From NCBI GenBank assembly GCA_046732855.1, contig JBKPNX010000132.1:1-29922 (forward strand): a stretch of 29,922 bases of DNA, read 5' to 3'. The first letter of the stretch is position 1. Each line of letters starts with the position of its first letter. Under the pieces are notes generated by a model. The model ran no database searches. It saw only the letters and a list, made by a program, of their open reading frames with translations, and was not told where the DNA came from. The DNA comes from JBKPNX01 sp046732855. GTDB taxonomy: Bacteria > Pseudomonadota > Alphaproteobacteria > Geminicoccales > Geminicoccaceae. The position numbers and the translations under genes are program-made. Positions 8,001-14,882 of this stretch are shown here, one piece after another.

Positions 8001-9923
8001 CGCATCCTGGAAGGCGCCTCGCACCTGGTCGATGTCGAGATCCAGCGCCTCGATCGGCTGCACCCGGAAGTCGTGCAGCCAGAAGCGCTCGCCGCGCGCG
8101 GTGACGACCTCGTAGGGCTGCTCCTGGATGACGCGCAGGCCCATGTTCTCGAGCACCGGCAGGACGTCGGACAGGGCGATGGTGTGGTCCTTGCGCGCGA
8201 GCTTGAGGCAGAGCAGGCCGCCGTCGTGCTCGAGCGAGCGATAGAGCGACATGGCAAGATCGGTCTCGCCCCGCGCCAGCTGCTCGAGCCGGTCGATGTC
8301 GGGCACCGCCTCGCGCCCGGTCACCTGGGCCTGATAGCCGGCGGGCATCGCCGAGCCGTAGGCGGCGAGCAGCCGGGTGCCTTCCTCCTCGCCGTGCGCG
8401 TCGATCAGGGCGTCGTACAGCCGATCGCTCCAGGACCGCGCGGCCTCGACCAGGCGCGCCTCGAGCTCGGCGGCGTCGAGCTCGGCGGGGATGCCGTCCG
8501 GAGTGCGCACGATGAACTGGATCCGGGCGAGGATCGATTCCGAGAACTGGGCCTGGTACTCGACCTCGGTGCCGCCGAGCGCCTGCTGCAGGATCTCCTG
8601 GAAGCGGCGCCGGATCTCGGTGTTGTAGCGCTCGCGCGGGACGTAGACCAAGCACGAGACGAACCGGCCGAACGGGTCGCGCCGTAGAAACAGGCGGATC
8701 TTCTGCCGTTCCTGCAGGTGCAGGATCTCCTGCGCGACCTGGAACAGCTCCTCTTCCGACATCTGGAACAGCTCGTCGCGCGGATACGTCTCGAGGATGT
8801 TGGCCAGCGCCTTGCCCGAGTGCCCGGCCGGCGCCAGGTCGGCGCGCTGCATCACCCGCTCGACCTTGTGCCGGAGCAGCGGAATGTGGCGCGGATTGCG
8901 GTTGTAGGCGGCCGAGGTGAACAGGCCGAGGAAGCGATGCTCGCCGATCACCTTGCCCTTCGGGTCGAACCGCTGGACGCCGATGAAATCGAGATAGACC
9001 GGGCGGTGCACGGTCGAGCGCGCGTTCGCCTTGGTGATCACCAGCGGCGCCGGATCGCGCGCGCGGCGCCGGATCTCCGCCGGCAACGCGGCAAAGCTGC
9101 GCGAGGTCGCGCTCGCCGGCCCCTGGCGACGCAGCAGGCCGAGCGCCGAGCCCTCGACGCGACGCAGCTGATCGCCGCCCTGATCGCGGACCAGGTCGTA
9201 GCAGCCGTAGCCGAGGAAAGTGAAGTGATTGTCGGCGATCCAGGCGAGGAACGCCTGCGCCTCCTCGAGGTCCTCGGGATCGATCGCCCGGGCGCCGTGC
9301 TTGAGATCGGCGAGCGCGGTCTCGATCTTGCCGAGCATCGGCCGCCAGTCCTCGACTGCGGCGCGCACGTCGCCGAGCATGCGCTCGAGCTCGGTGCGCA
9401 TCCTGTCCAGCCGCTCCAGATCGCTCTGGCGGTCGACCTCCACGTGCATGAACGATTCGAACGCGGGTTCGCCGCCGGCGTCGGAGGCCGCATCCAACAC
9501 CGCCTCGAGCATGCCCGCCGCGTCACGGCGCACCGGCAGCACCGGATGGATCGTGAGGTGAATCAAGAGGCCCAGGCGGTTCAGCGCCATGCTGACCGAA
9601 TCGACCAGGAACGGCATGTCGTCGGTGACCACCTCGACGATCGTGTGGGTCGACTGCCAGCCATGCTGCTCGATCTGCGGATTGTAGACCCGGATCTTGG
9701 CCTGCCCCGCCTGGCGGTGCTCGCCGAAGCGCAGCTGCGCGAGCGCCGCGCCGTACAGATCGAGCGGGTCGCGATCGATCAGGTCGGCCGGCGGCACCGC
9801 GCGGTAGTAGTGCTGCACGAACGCCTCGGCGAGCGTGGCCAGCCGATGGTTCAGCTTGTCGTGAACCCGGTCGGCCACGCGCTCGAGCAGGTCGGCCTTC
9901 TTGTCCTGCAACCTGGTCGCCAT
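5043..9923 (-). CDS. gdhB: Large NAD-specific glutamate dehydrogenase (180 kDa class)
   Basis: A 1626-residue protein of the large NAD-dependent glutamate dehydrogenase class, which oxidatively deaminates glutamate to 2-oxoglutarate plus ammonia and works chiefly in amino-acid catabolism. The class has a long regulatory N-terminal region, a central catalytic core and a C-terminal extension. The Gly/Lys-rich core VPVGAKGGFVVKRPPRGG, with the catalytic lysine, sits near residue 850. The segments GIGDMSGDVFGNGML and AEGGNLGFTQKGRIAF follow as in characterised members. Length is normal and the frame is unbroken over 4.9 kb. Start ATG 9923 has GAGGGGG a few bases upstream. It stands alone, with long spacers on both sides. 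This enzyme lets glutamate and related amino acids serve as carbon and nitrogen sources. The gene symbol follows one naming habit; others call it gdh. Confidence 0.95.
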   Translation of the reverse strand: MATRLQDKKADLLERVADRVHDKLNHRLATLAEAFVQHYYRAVPPADLIDRDPLDLYGAALAQLRFGEHRQAGQAKIRVYNPQIEQHGWQSTHTIVEVVTDDMPFLVDSVSMALNRLGLLIHLTIHPVLPVRRDAAGMLEAVLDAASDAGGEPAFESFMHVEVDRQSDLERLDRMRTELERMLGDVRAAVEDWRPMLGKIETALADLKHGARAIDPEDLEEAQAFLAWIADNHFTFLGYGCYDLVRDQGGDQLRRVEGSALGLLRRQGPASATSRSFAALPAEIRRRARDPAPLVITKANARSTVHRPVYLDFIGVQRFDPKGKVIGEHRFLGLFTSAAYNRNPRHIPLLRHKVERVMQRADLAPAGHSGKALANILETYPRDELFQMSEEELFQVAQEILHLQERQKIRLFLRRDPFGRFVSCLVYVPRERYNTEIRRRFQEILQQALGGTEVEYQAQFSESILARIQFIVRTPDGIPAELDAAELEARLVEAARSWSDRLYDALIDAHGEEEGTRLLAAYGSAMPAGYQAQVTGREAVPDIDRLEQLARGETDLAMSLYRSLEHDGGLLCLKLARKDHTIALSDVLPVLENMGLRVIQEQPYEVVTARGERFWLHDFRVQPIEALDLDIDQVRGAFQDAFVRVWHGEVESDGFNQLVLYGLDWREITVLRAYCKYLLQTGIPFSQAYMEQTLGRNPALARQAGQLFETKFDPDFIGDRQARLAELEATFRAGLDAVANLDEDRILRRYMRLVLATLRTNYYQRGPEQTPHKPYLSLKVDPAAVPEMPLPLPAYEIFVYAPRTEGVHLRGGKVARGGIRWSDRREDFRTEVLGLMKAQMVKNCVIVPVGAKGGFVVKRPPRGGDRAALQAEVVACYKTLIRGMLDVSDNRVGDRIVPPERVVRFDDDDPYLVVAADKGTATFSDIANAISKEYGFWLGDAFASGGSAGYDHKGMGITARGAWESVKRHFLELGKDCELEPFTAIGIGDMSGDVFGNGMLLAKQVRLIAAFDHRHIFVDPSPDPAVGYAERARLFALSRSSWDDYDRSKLSAGGAIYPRSVKSIRLSPEARQALAVEAEEFTPHELIRAVLLAPVDLFWNGGIGTYVKAAAQRHAEAFDRANDAVRVNAEQLRCRVVAEGGNLGFTQKGRIAFAQNGGRINTDFIDNSAGVDCSDHEVNIKILLDAVVAAGDLTEKQRNQLLATMTDEVAALVLRNNVLQVQAISLAEANPSQLLDSQAAFIRRLEASGRLNRELEVLPDDDTLAQRRQTGQGLYRPEVAVLIAYAKMTLYDELLASELPDDPYLLRDLVRYFPRPLRKRFQPQIEQHRLRREIIATLVANSLVNRGLGEFVGELGERTGRTAAAIARAYIIARAAFDLVPLLGQLELLTGQIGAARPSAILGTLRQTLARGTEWFLRNLAGPVDIAATVDRFASGIAGLIGRLDTVLPDAERQALRQAVDHYLAQGMPPDLARRCAALPYLPMACEVVQVAATVGRDVGVAGSVYFAIDAGLHLARLRDRIEVTSPRTQWERSALAGLYEDLMAQHRRLTIEAFASGRIGVETAAEGVRIEQQVDAWLTSAVAGLARWQRLLAELERQPGADLAILSVAVRSLSGLYGSEAARAA

Positions 9924-10478
9924 GGTAGCCCCCTCGGCTCGGCCGGCCTCTCAGATCGGCGCTGGGCGCGCGTTTACCACAGAACCCGCAAGGGCATACA
10001 GCGAGTCTGCGACGGATCGGCGACCAACGTTGCACCGCGTCGTTTCGTTCCGACCGCGAGCGTGCTTCAGATCGTCTATACTCAGGGTTGTGCTAACCAG
10101 TGGTTAACGACCGCCGTAATTTCCCTCGACCGGGATCATGGCTGCGGCACCGGCCTGCCTTCCCTGCAGGCAGCGCGCTTGCGGTGCAGACAGCGGCGCT
10201 CGCCCGCGCCTCGTCTTGGGGTAAGGGGCTATGACCTCGCTTACCGCTTCGCTGAGGCAGTTCGGGCGCTGTCCCAGGGCAGCTTTGTGACAGTGGGAAA
10301 AGGGCGGCGGTCACGCCATGCCCGCCGCGAGGTCGACCCACGAGAGAATACGCGTCAGGTCGAGCAAGGGCCGCGCCATGACACGGCCGATGGGCGACAT
10401 CGCGCGCGCGGTCGGCGTCTGGACATTGCGCTGCCAGCCGTGATCTGCTGCGCGTCTCGGAAGGCGAATCGGCTGGAC
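9924..10478. other. Divergent intergenic region between dehydrogenase and ABC ATPase genes
   Basis: 555 bp with no supported gene. It must hold the leftward promoter of the dehydrogenase gene and the rightward promoter of the ABC ATPase gene. A TATACT box and a 13-bp inverted repeat (10077-10106) are the only regulatory signals I can point to. Short Arg/Pro/Ser-rich open frames on both strands look like chance. Confidence 0.5.
10077..10106 (+). promoter_or_regulatory. -10 box with adjacent inverted repeat
   Basis: TATACT at 10077-10082 resembles a -10 element, though no good -35 is found at standard spacing. Starting 12 bp later, TAACCA-G-TGGTTA (10094-10106) is a perfect inverted repeat placed where transcription would begin, as expected for a repressor operator. 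It lies about 370 bp ahead of the ABC ATPase start, so the leader would be long. Confidence 0.3.
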
Positions 10479-11279
10479 ATGAACCACGCAAAGCCGGCCG
10501 CACCGCTGTTGCGGATCGACGGCATCACCAAGCACTTCGGGCCGGTGGTCGCGCTCGATGGCGTGAGCCTGGAAGTGCGCGCCGGCGAGGTGGTCGGCCT
10601 GCTCGGCGACAACGGCGCCGGCAAGTCGACCCTGATCAAGATCGTCTCGGGCTCGCTCGAGCCGTCGGCGGGCCGGATCTGGTTCGACGGGGCGCCGGTG
10701 ACCCTCACGAGCCCGGCGGATGCCAAGGCGCTCGGCATCGAGACGGTCTACCAGGACCTCAGCCTGTGCCCCAACGTCGACACCGTCGCCAACTTCTTCA
10801 TGGGGCGCGAGCTGCACCGCAACCTGCTCGGCCTGCGCTTCTTGCGCGAGCGCGCGATGCAGGCCGAGACTGAGCGGGCGCTCGCCGACATCGGCACCAA
10901 GATCCCCTCGGTCCGGACCACGGTCGAGCACCTTTCGGGCGGCCAGCGCCAGGCGATCGAGCTGTGCCGCTTCGTTCACTGGGGCGGCCGTCTGGTCCTG
11001 CTCGATGAGCCGTTCGCCGCGCTCGGCGTGCAGCAGACCCGGCGCGGCCTCGAGCTGATCGAGCAGATCAGGCGGCGCGGCGTGGCGATCGTGGTGATCA
11101 CGCACAACGTGCTGCACGCGTTCCAGGTCTCGGATCGGATCGTGGTCCTGCGCCACGGTCGGGTCGCGGGCGAGCGCATCGTCGCCTCGACCACGCACGA
11201 GGAGATCGTCGGCCTGGTCACCGGCGACGTCGGCGATGCGGCGCGCCCCACATCCGCCCCAAGCAGGCGGGCCCACTGA
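10479..11279 (+). CDS. Sugar-type ABC transporter ATP-binding protein
   Basis: A 266-residue single-domain ABC ATPase of the RbsA/FrcA class that powers uptake of monosaccharides or related polar solutes. Walker A is GDNGAGKST (43-51), the Q-loop glutamine is Gln92, the signature is LSGGQ (152-156), Walker B is LVLLDEP with the catalytic Glu177, and the switch His is His209. All catalytic residues are present. I chose ATG 10479 because the ABC fold begins about ten residues later; the open frame runs far upstream but only as antisense of the dehydrogenase. The best ribosome binding site, GGAAGG, is rather distant (about 15 nt). No permease gene adjoins it. The RbsB-like binding protein at 14883-15935 is the natural partner candidate, but unrelated genes lie between. 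Confidence 0.9.
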   Translation: MNHAKPAAPLLRIDGITKHFGPVVALDGVSLEVRAGEVVGLLGDNGAGKSTLIKIVSGSLEPSAGRIWFDGAPVTLTSPADAKALGIETVYQDLSLCPNVDTVANFFMGRELHRNLLGLRFLRERAMQAETERALADIGTKIPSVRTTVEHLSGGQRQAIELCRFVHWGGRLVLLDEPFAALGVQQTRRGLELIEQIRRRGVAIVVITHNVLHAFQVSDRIVVLRHGRVAGERIVASTTHEEIVGLVTGDVGDAARPTSAPSRRAH

Positions 11280-11325
11280 CGGCCGGCGACAGCCTGAGTC
11301 ATTGACGCTTGTTTTCCTGGTCTCG

Positions 11326-11345
11326 CAGTACTACATCTGGTACTG
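11326..11345. promoter_or_regulatory. Candidate HicB operator upstream of hicA
   Basis: CAGTAC (11326-11331) and GTACTG (11340-11345) form an inverted repeat with an 8-bp spacer, 8-27 bp before the hicA start. A TTGACG element lies at 11302-11307. HicB proteins with a ribbon-helix-helix domain usually bind such sites to repress their own operon. The inference rests on position and symmetry only. Confidence 0.45.
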
Positions 11346-11352
11346 ATGCCGC

Positions 11353-11607
11353 ATGGCTCGCGTCGAAAAGCTGCTCGCTGCCATGCGCCGCAACCCAAGC
11401 GCCGACTGGCGGATCGAGCAGCTGAAGGCGGTTGCTGATCGGTATGGCATTGCTCACCGGCAGCCCGGTACGAGCCACGTGACCTTTCGTCCGCCGCGCG
11501 GGCACAAACTGACCGTACCCGCGCGCAGGCCGATCAAGCCGGTTTACATTCGTAAGTTCCTCGCTCTGATCGAAGTCCTGGAGACGGCCGATGGCGACCC
11601 GAGTTGA
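11353..11607 (+). CDS. hicA: HicA-family mRNA interferase toxin
   Basis: An 84-residue basic protein of the HicA family, which folds like a double-stranded RNA binding domain and cleaves mRNA to stop growth. The catalytic His of the family is His42 in the GTSHVTF segment, followed by KLTVPARRPIKPVYIRKFL as in family members. The first 20 residues are somewhat longer than in minimal HicA proteins. The start ATG 11353 lacks an obvious strong ribosome binding site. The gene overlaps the downstream antitoxin gene by 17 nt, indicating translational coupling. The family assignment is firm; toxicity here is inferred from family knowledge. Confidence 0.88.
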   Translation: MARVEKLLAAMRRNPSADWRIEQLKAVADRYGIAHRQPGTSHVTFRPPRGHKLTVPARRPIKPVYIRKFLALIEVLETADGDPS

Positions 11608-11968
11608 GTATCCGTTCCAGGTCCGTCCGCTTACTCCAGCGGAAGGCGGCGGCTATCTGATCGAGTTTCCGGACCTGCCCGGCTGCATGTCGGACGGCGA
11701 GACCATTGAGGAGGCGATCGCCAACGGCGGCGATGCGCTCCGCTCATGGCTGGCCACCGCGGCGGAGTTCGGCGACGCGATCGCTCAACCGTCGCGTCCG
11801 TCCGACGAGGCCTATAGCGGCCGCTGGAACATGCGCGTGCCGAAGTCGCTGCATCGCCGGCTGGCCGAGCGGGCCAAGGCCGAGGGCGTCAGCCTGAACA
11901 CGCTTGCCGTGACGCTGCTCGCTGAAGGCCTCGGCCGCCGCGGGCATGATGACCAACGGGCAGCATGA
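11591..11968 (+). CDS. hicB: HicB-family antitoxin with C-terminal ribbon-helix-helix
   Basis: A 125-residue antitoxin partner of HicA. Residues 7-57 form the HicB domain (GGGYLIEFPDLPGCMSDGET, then EEAIANGGDALRSWL), which binds and blocks the toxin. Residues 76-115 (NMRVPKSLHRRLAERAKAEG and following) look like an Arc-type ribbon-helix-helix for DNA binding and autoregulation. The order toxin-then-antitoxin with 17-nt overlap is typical of hicAB. The candidate operator is at 11326-11345. Both frames are intact, so the module is probably functional. Confidence 0.9.
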   Translation: MATRVEYPFQVRPLTPAEGGGYLIEFPDLPGCMSDGETIEEAIANGGDALRSWLATAAEFGDAIAQPSRPSDEAYSGRWNMRVPKSLHRRLAERAKAEGVSLNTLAVTLLAEGLGRRGHDDQRAA

Positions 11969-11997
11969 TCGGCCGACGGGATCGGCCAGAGAGGCGA

Positions 11998-12017
11998 CGG
12001 CTGGCCGGAGCCAGCCG
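11998..12017. terminator. Hairpin between convergent hicB and peptide-binding-protein genes
   Basis: CGGCTGG (11998-12004) pairs with CCAGCCG (12011-12017) across a 6-nt loop, between the ends of two convergent genes. There is no T-tract on either strand. It may mark the transcript ends, but the evidence is only position and symmetry. Confidence 0.35.
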
Positions 12018-12028
12018 CCGCCCGAGAG

Positions 12029-13621
12029 TCACTTCGTGACGAGACGATAGAACACGGTATCGAAGGTCGGGCCGGAGACGAAGCCCTTGACGTTCGTGCG
12101 CCGCGCGACCTGCTCGGTGTTCTGGAACATGATGATGAACGGGCTGTCCGCCTGCACGATCTTCTGCAGCTCGAGGTATTTCTCCTTGCGCTTCTCGGGG
12201 TCGCGCTCGCGCACCGCGGCGTCGGTCATCTTGGTCAGCTCGGGGATCTCCCAGCTGTTGCGCCAGGCGAGCGGCTTCGATTGGGCGTTGTCCGAATTGT
12301 CGGGATTGCGCGCGAACGTATCGGCGTTCGAGTGCGGGTCCATGTAATCGGGCGACCAGTAGAGCAGCACGATCTGGTGGTTGCGCGCCCGATATTTGGT
12401 GATCACCTGCTTCTGCTCGCCGGGCACGATGCTGATCTTGACCCCGCCCTCGGCCATGGTCGCCTGGATCGCCTGCGCCACGTCGCTCCACGGAAAGGTG
12501 CTGGCCGCGTCCAGCTCGACCTCGAAGCCGTCGGGATAGCCCGCCTCGGCGAGCAGGCCTTTGGCCTTGGCGACGTCCAGGTGGTAGGGCGTGTCGGTCA
12601 GCGAGGCGAAGAAGCCGGACGGCCAGAACGCCTGATGCACCTTGTACTGGCCGCGCAGGAAACTGCCGGCGATGCCCTGATAGTCGACCAGCCAGCGCAG
12701 CGCCTCGCGCACCTTGGGTTTGGCCAGGCGCTCGTCTTTCTGATTGAGGCCGAGGTAATGGATGTCGGCCTTGGGGAACGCCTCGACCACGATGTCCGCG
12801 TTGTCCGCGATCGCCTCGATCTGGTCGGGACTGAGGTTGCGCGCGATGTCGATGTCGCCCTTCTCGAGCAGGAGACGCTGCGCGGACGGCTCGGGAATGT
12901 GGCGCACGATCACCCGGCGCATCGCCGGCTGGCCGAAGCGGTGGGCGGGATTGGCCTCCATGCTGACCGACTCCGACGCCTTCCAGCCCTTGAGCTGGAA
13001 CGCGCCCGAGCCCGCCGAGTGACTCTTGAGCCATTCGTGGCCGAGGTCGTCGCCGGCGGCATTGGCGAGCACCAGCTCCTTGTCGATCACAGAGCCGACG
13101 CCCGCGGACAGGCAGTTGAGCACGAAGCTCGGCGCGAAGTCCTCCCCGATCGTGAGCTCGACCGTCTGGTCGTCGACCGGCTTGACCATGCCCTCGACGT
13201 TCTCGGGGCTCCAGCCGAGCTGGGTCAGGATGAAGGCGGGCGTGAGGTTGAGCTTGATCACCCGCTGCAGCGAGAAGGCGACGTCCTCCGCGCGCACCGG
13301 GTTGCCGGAGTGGAAGGTCAGGCCCGGCCGGACCTTGAGCGTGATCGTCCGGCCATCGTCGCTGACGCCGTAGCTCTCGGCGACGCCGCCCACCAGCTTG
13401 GTGGTATCCTCGGCCTCGTAGGCCATGATCCGGTCGTACAGCTGGTTGATCATCTCGCCGCCGGACAGCTCGAACACCTCGGCCGGATCGAGGCTGATGA
13501 TGTCGTCGATGTTCTTGGCGATCACTAGCGCGTCCGGCGGTGTCGCCGCCCGGCTCGCCGGCGCCAGCGCCGCGCCCAGCAGCGCCGCGGCCGCGATGCA
13601 ACCGATCCCGATCCTTCGCAT
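12029..13621 (-). CDS. Family 5 extracellular solute-binding protein (peptide/nickel ABC type)
   Basis: A 530-residue periplasmic binding protein of the DppA/OppA/NikA family. The N-terminus is a signal peptide (basic MRRIG, then an Ala/Leu-rich core, cleavage probably near ASRA-ATP). The mature part starts with ALVIAKNIDDIISLDPAEVF, the usual beginning of this family, and runs through the expected segments (LTFHSGNPVRAEDVAFSLQR; YWSPDYMDPHSNADTF). I chose ATG 13621, which has GGGAGG at ideal spacing; the open frame continues upstream but only with Arg/Pro-rich sequence. Dipeptide, oligopeptide or other ligands are all possible. No permease or ATPase of the Dpp type is next to it, so the gene is an orphan or its transporter lies elsewhere. 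Confidence 0.9.
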   Translation of the reverse strand: MRRIGIGCIAAAALLGAALAPASRAATPPDALVIAKNIDDIISLDPAEVFELSGGEMINQLYDRIMAYEAEDTTKLVGGVAESYGVSDDGRTITLKVRPGLTFHSGNPVRAEDVAFSLQRVIKLNLTPAFILTQLGWSPENVEGMVKPVDDQTVELTIGEDFAPSFVLNCLSAGVGSVIDKELVLANAAGDDLGHEWLKSHSAGSGAFQLKGWKASESVSMEANPAHRFGQPAMRRVIVRHIPEPSAQRLLLEKGDIDIARNLSPDQIEAIADNADIVVEAFPKADIHYLGLNQKDERLAKPKVREALRWLVDYQGIAGSFLRGQYKVHQAFWPSGFFASLTDTPYHLDVAKAKGLLAEAGYPDGFEVELDAASTFPWSDVAQAIQATMAEGGVKISIVPGEQKQVITKYRARNHQIVLLYWSPDYMDPHSNADTFARNPDNSDNAQSKPLAWRNSWEIPELTKMTDAAVRERDPEKRKEKYLELQKIVQADSPFIIMFQNTEQVARRTNVKGFVSGPTFDTVFYRLVTK

Positions 13622-14085
13622 GATCTGCCTCCCGCCGACCGTTTGCTCGCCCGCGACCCGCTCGGGCGCCACGGACCCGGATCGGCCGGCTGATCCCGCG
13701 TCCGGTGGCGCCAGGGCCTGGCCGCGATCATCGCCCGGGACCGGCCGGGCGCGCAACAGAAAGCCGTGCGGCGCCGGCGTGCGCCCTTCGGGCTCCGATC
13801 GGGGCAGGCGCCTCGGTCGTGGCGGGATCACGGGACCGCCCGGTGCGGTTTACTCGAGGAACGGCCCTGACGCGCCCCCAAGGTCCGCTCACACCCGCTG
13901 CGGGGGAAGCCCGAGTGCCCGCTCGACTACCTCAATCGAAACGCCGCCGGGCACGAGTTGAAGCGACGAGGCGGGTGCGACGGTGCAACCGAGGGCAGGG
14001 TAAGGAAAAAATTACCATTGAAATGCAAGTTGCGCCGGTCAACCGGCCTCCGATCGTCGGAGGCGTCATTTTGTGGAGAAGGCCC
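13622..14085. other. Divergent intergenic region ahead of the binding-protein gene and the short ORF
   Basis: About 460 bp with no supported gene larger than the downstream short ORF. The left part is the promoter region of the minus-strand binding-protein gene. The right part contains an A/T-rich patch (about 14002-14025, unusual in this GC-rich window) and two small hairpins (14034-14064) that lead into the 36-residue ORF. Confidence 0.5.
14046..14076 (+). terminator. Leader hairpin with short T-run before the 36-residue ORF
   Basis: GCCTCCGA (14046-14053) pairs perfectly with TCGGAGGC (14057-14064) around a TCG triloop, followed by GTCATTTTG. This resembles a weak intrinsic terminator or attenuator sitting directly before the ribosome binding site of the short ORF. 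A second small hairpin (14034-14047, GCCGG/CCGGC) overlaps its left arm by two bases, so the two would partly exclude one another. Confidence 0.4.
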
Positions 14086-14196
14086 ATGCCCATGGAGCCC
14101 TGGAAGGGTAGTTCCAAGCCCGCGACCGGCGGCAAGCCCAGCACCAGCTCGGCCAAGCCGACCTCGACGACCAAGAAGCCGACCGGCAAGAAGTAA
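14086..14196 (+). CDS. Short Lys/Thr/Ser/Pro-rich protein, unknown
   Basis: A 36-residue ORF beginning MPMEPWKGSSKPATGGKPS and ending TTKKPTGKK. It has GGAGAAGG 3-10 nt before ATG 14086, among the best ribosome binding sites here; a second ATG at 14092 is possible. The composition (eight Lys, many Ser/Thr/Pro, no hydrophobic core) predicts a disordered, strongly basic peptide, perhaps nucleic-acid binding. It is flanked by a leader hairpin and two downstream hairpins, making it look like an independent single-gene unit. I do not recognise a family. The frame could be chance, but start signal and hairpins together argue for a gene. Confidence 0.55.
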   Translation: MPMEPWKGSSKPATGGKPSTSSAKPTSTTKKPTGKK

Positions 14197-14200
14197 GGCT

Positions 14201-14230
14201 GGCGCCGGTCAGCCAATCTCTGCCGGCGCC
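14201..14230 (+). terminator. Stem-loop directly after the short ORF
   Basis: GGCGCCGG (14201-14208) pairs with CCGGCGCC (14223-14230) across a 14-nt loop, starting 5 nt after the stop of the 36-residue ORF. There is no T-tract. Probably a transcript-end or protective structure. Confidence 0.4.
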
Positions 14231-14254
14231 TGCATTCTCGGGGCGGCGGCAACA

Positions 14255-14283
14255 GGCAGGCGCATCGTCCCGGTGCGCCTGCC
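14255..14283 (+). terminator. Perfect 10-bp stem-loop downstream of the short ORF
   Basis: GGCAGGCGCA (14255-14264) pairs perfectly with TGCGCCTGCC (14274-14283) around a 9-nt loop. No T-tract follows. With the hairpin at 14201-14230 it forms a two-stem tail behind the short ORF. Confidence 0.4.
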
Positions 14284-14882
14284 CGCATGTCGGACGGCCG
14301 CCGACATCATCGGCGAGGCGCGGCTGCTGCGGTGCCCGGCTGCACGCCGCAGGCCCTCGCGCACGACACTCATCGGCACGGAAAGCGCTACCGACCGCCG
14401 TCAACTCGGCGCCGCAGATCTCCGCATTCGTGACCTGCGGCCCAGCCCGTCCGACCTCGACGAACGTCCGCGCTCAGCACTGGACCCGAGACCCGCTCGC
14501 ACCCCGCGTCTCCTTTGACGGCGGCAACGATCCGGCCCCGCGCAGCGATTTCACGAAGGTAACGACGCTGCCCGTGCCGCGGGGGCCGGCGCGAAAGAGC
14601 ACCGGCGCCGCCTCCAGAGCGCGCGTTGGCGACGCCGGTCCTCTGACCTCGCGCGGGCGTCGGGGGAGTTGCTGCCTGGCAGCCAAAATCAATCGCCGTC
14701 GCTTCGGCTGGCGCGCGGTCCGAGGCCTTGCGGCGGCGGGCAACCGGCAGGGCGGCGACACTGACTCCCTGCGGCCTGCTGCCCTGGGGGAAGCCTCGCT
14801 TCACTGGAAAGGAGATTGATCCCAAGCGCGGGCGCCCGTTTAATCGGGGCATGCGATCCAATCCGAAAGGGAGGCGAGGGCA

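Larger units (their letters stand above)
14197..14882. other. Non-coding spacer upstream of the RbsB-like gene
   Basis: 686 bp with no convincing coding region. The left end has two stem-loops (14201-14230 and 14255-14283). The rest shows only short Arg/Pro-rich frames without motifs. The promoter of the downstream sugar-binding-protein gene must lie here but no clear -35/-10 pair stands out. Confidence 0.5.

Noticed and set aside
4941..8687. 1248-residue plus-strand open frame
   Set aside because: It lies wholly antisense to the glutamate dehydrogenase gene, is Arg/Gln/His/Leu-rich and has no domain; such shadow frames are common at high GC.
8718..10478. Long in-frame extension upstream of the ABC ATPase
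   Set aside because: The extension is antisense to the dehydrogenase and then non-coding spacer; the ABC fold begins just after ATG 10479.
12281..13528. 415-residue plus-strand open frame
   Set aside because: Antisense shadow of the family 5 binding protein.
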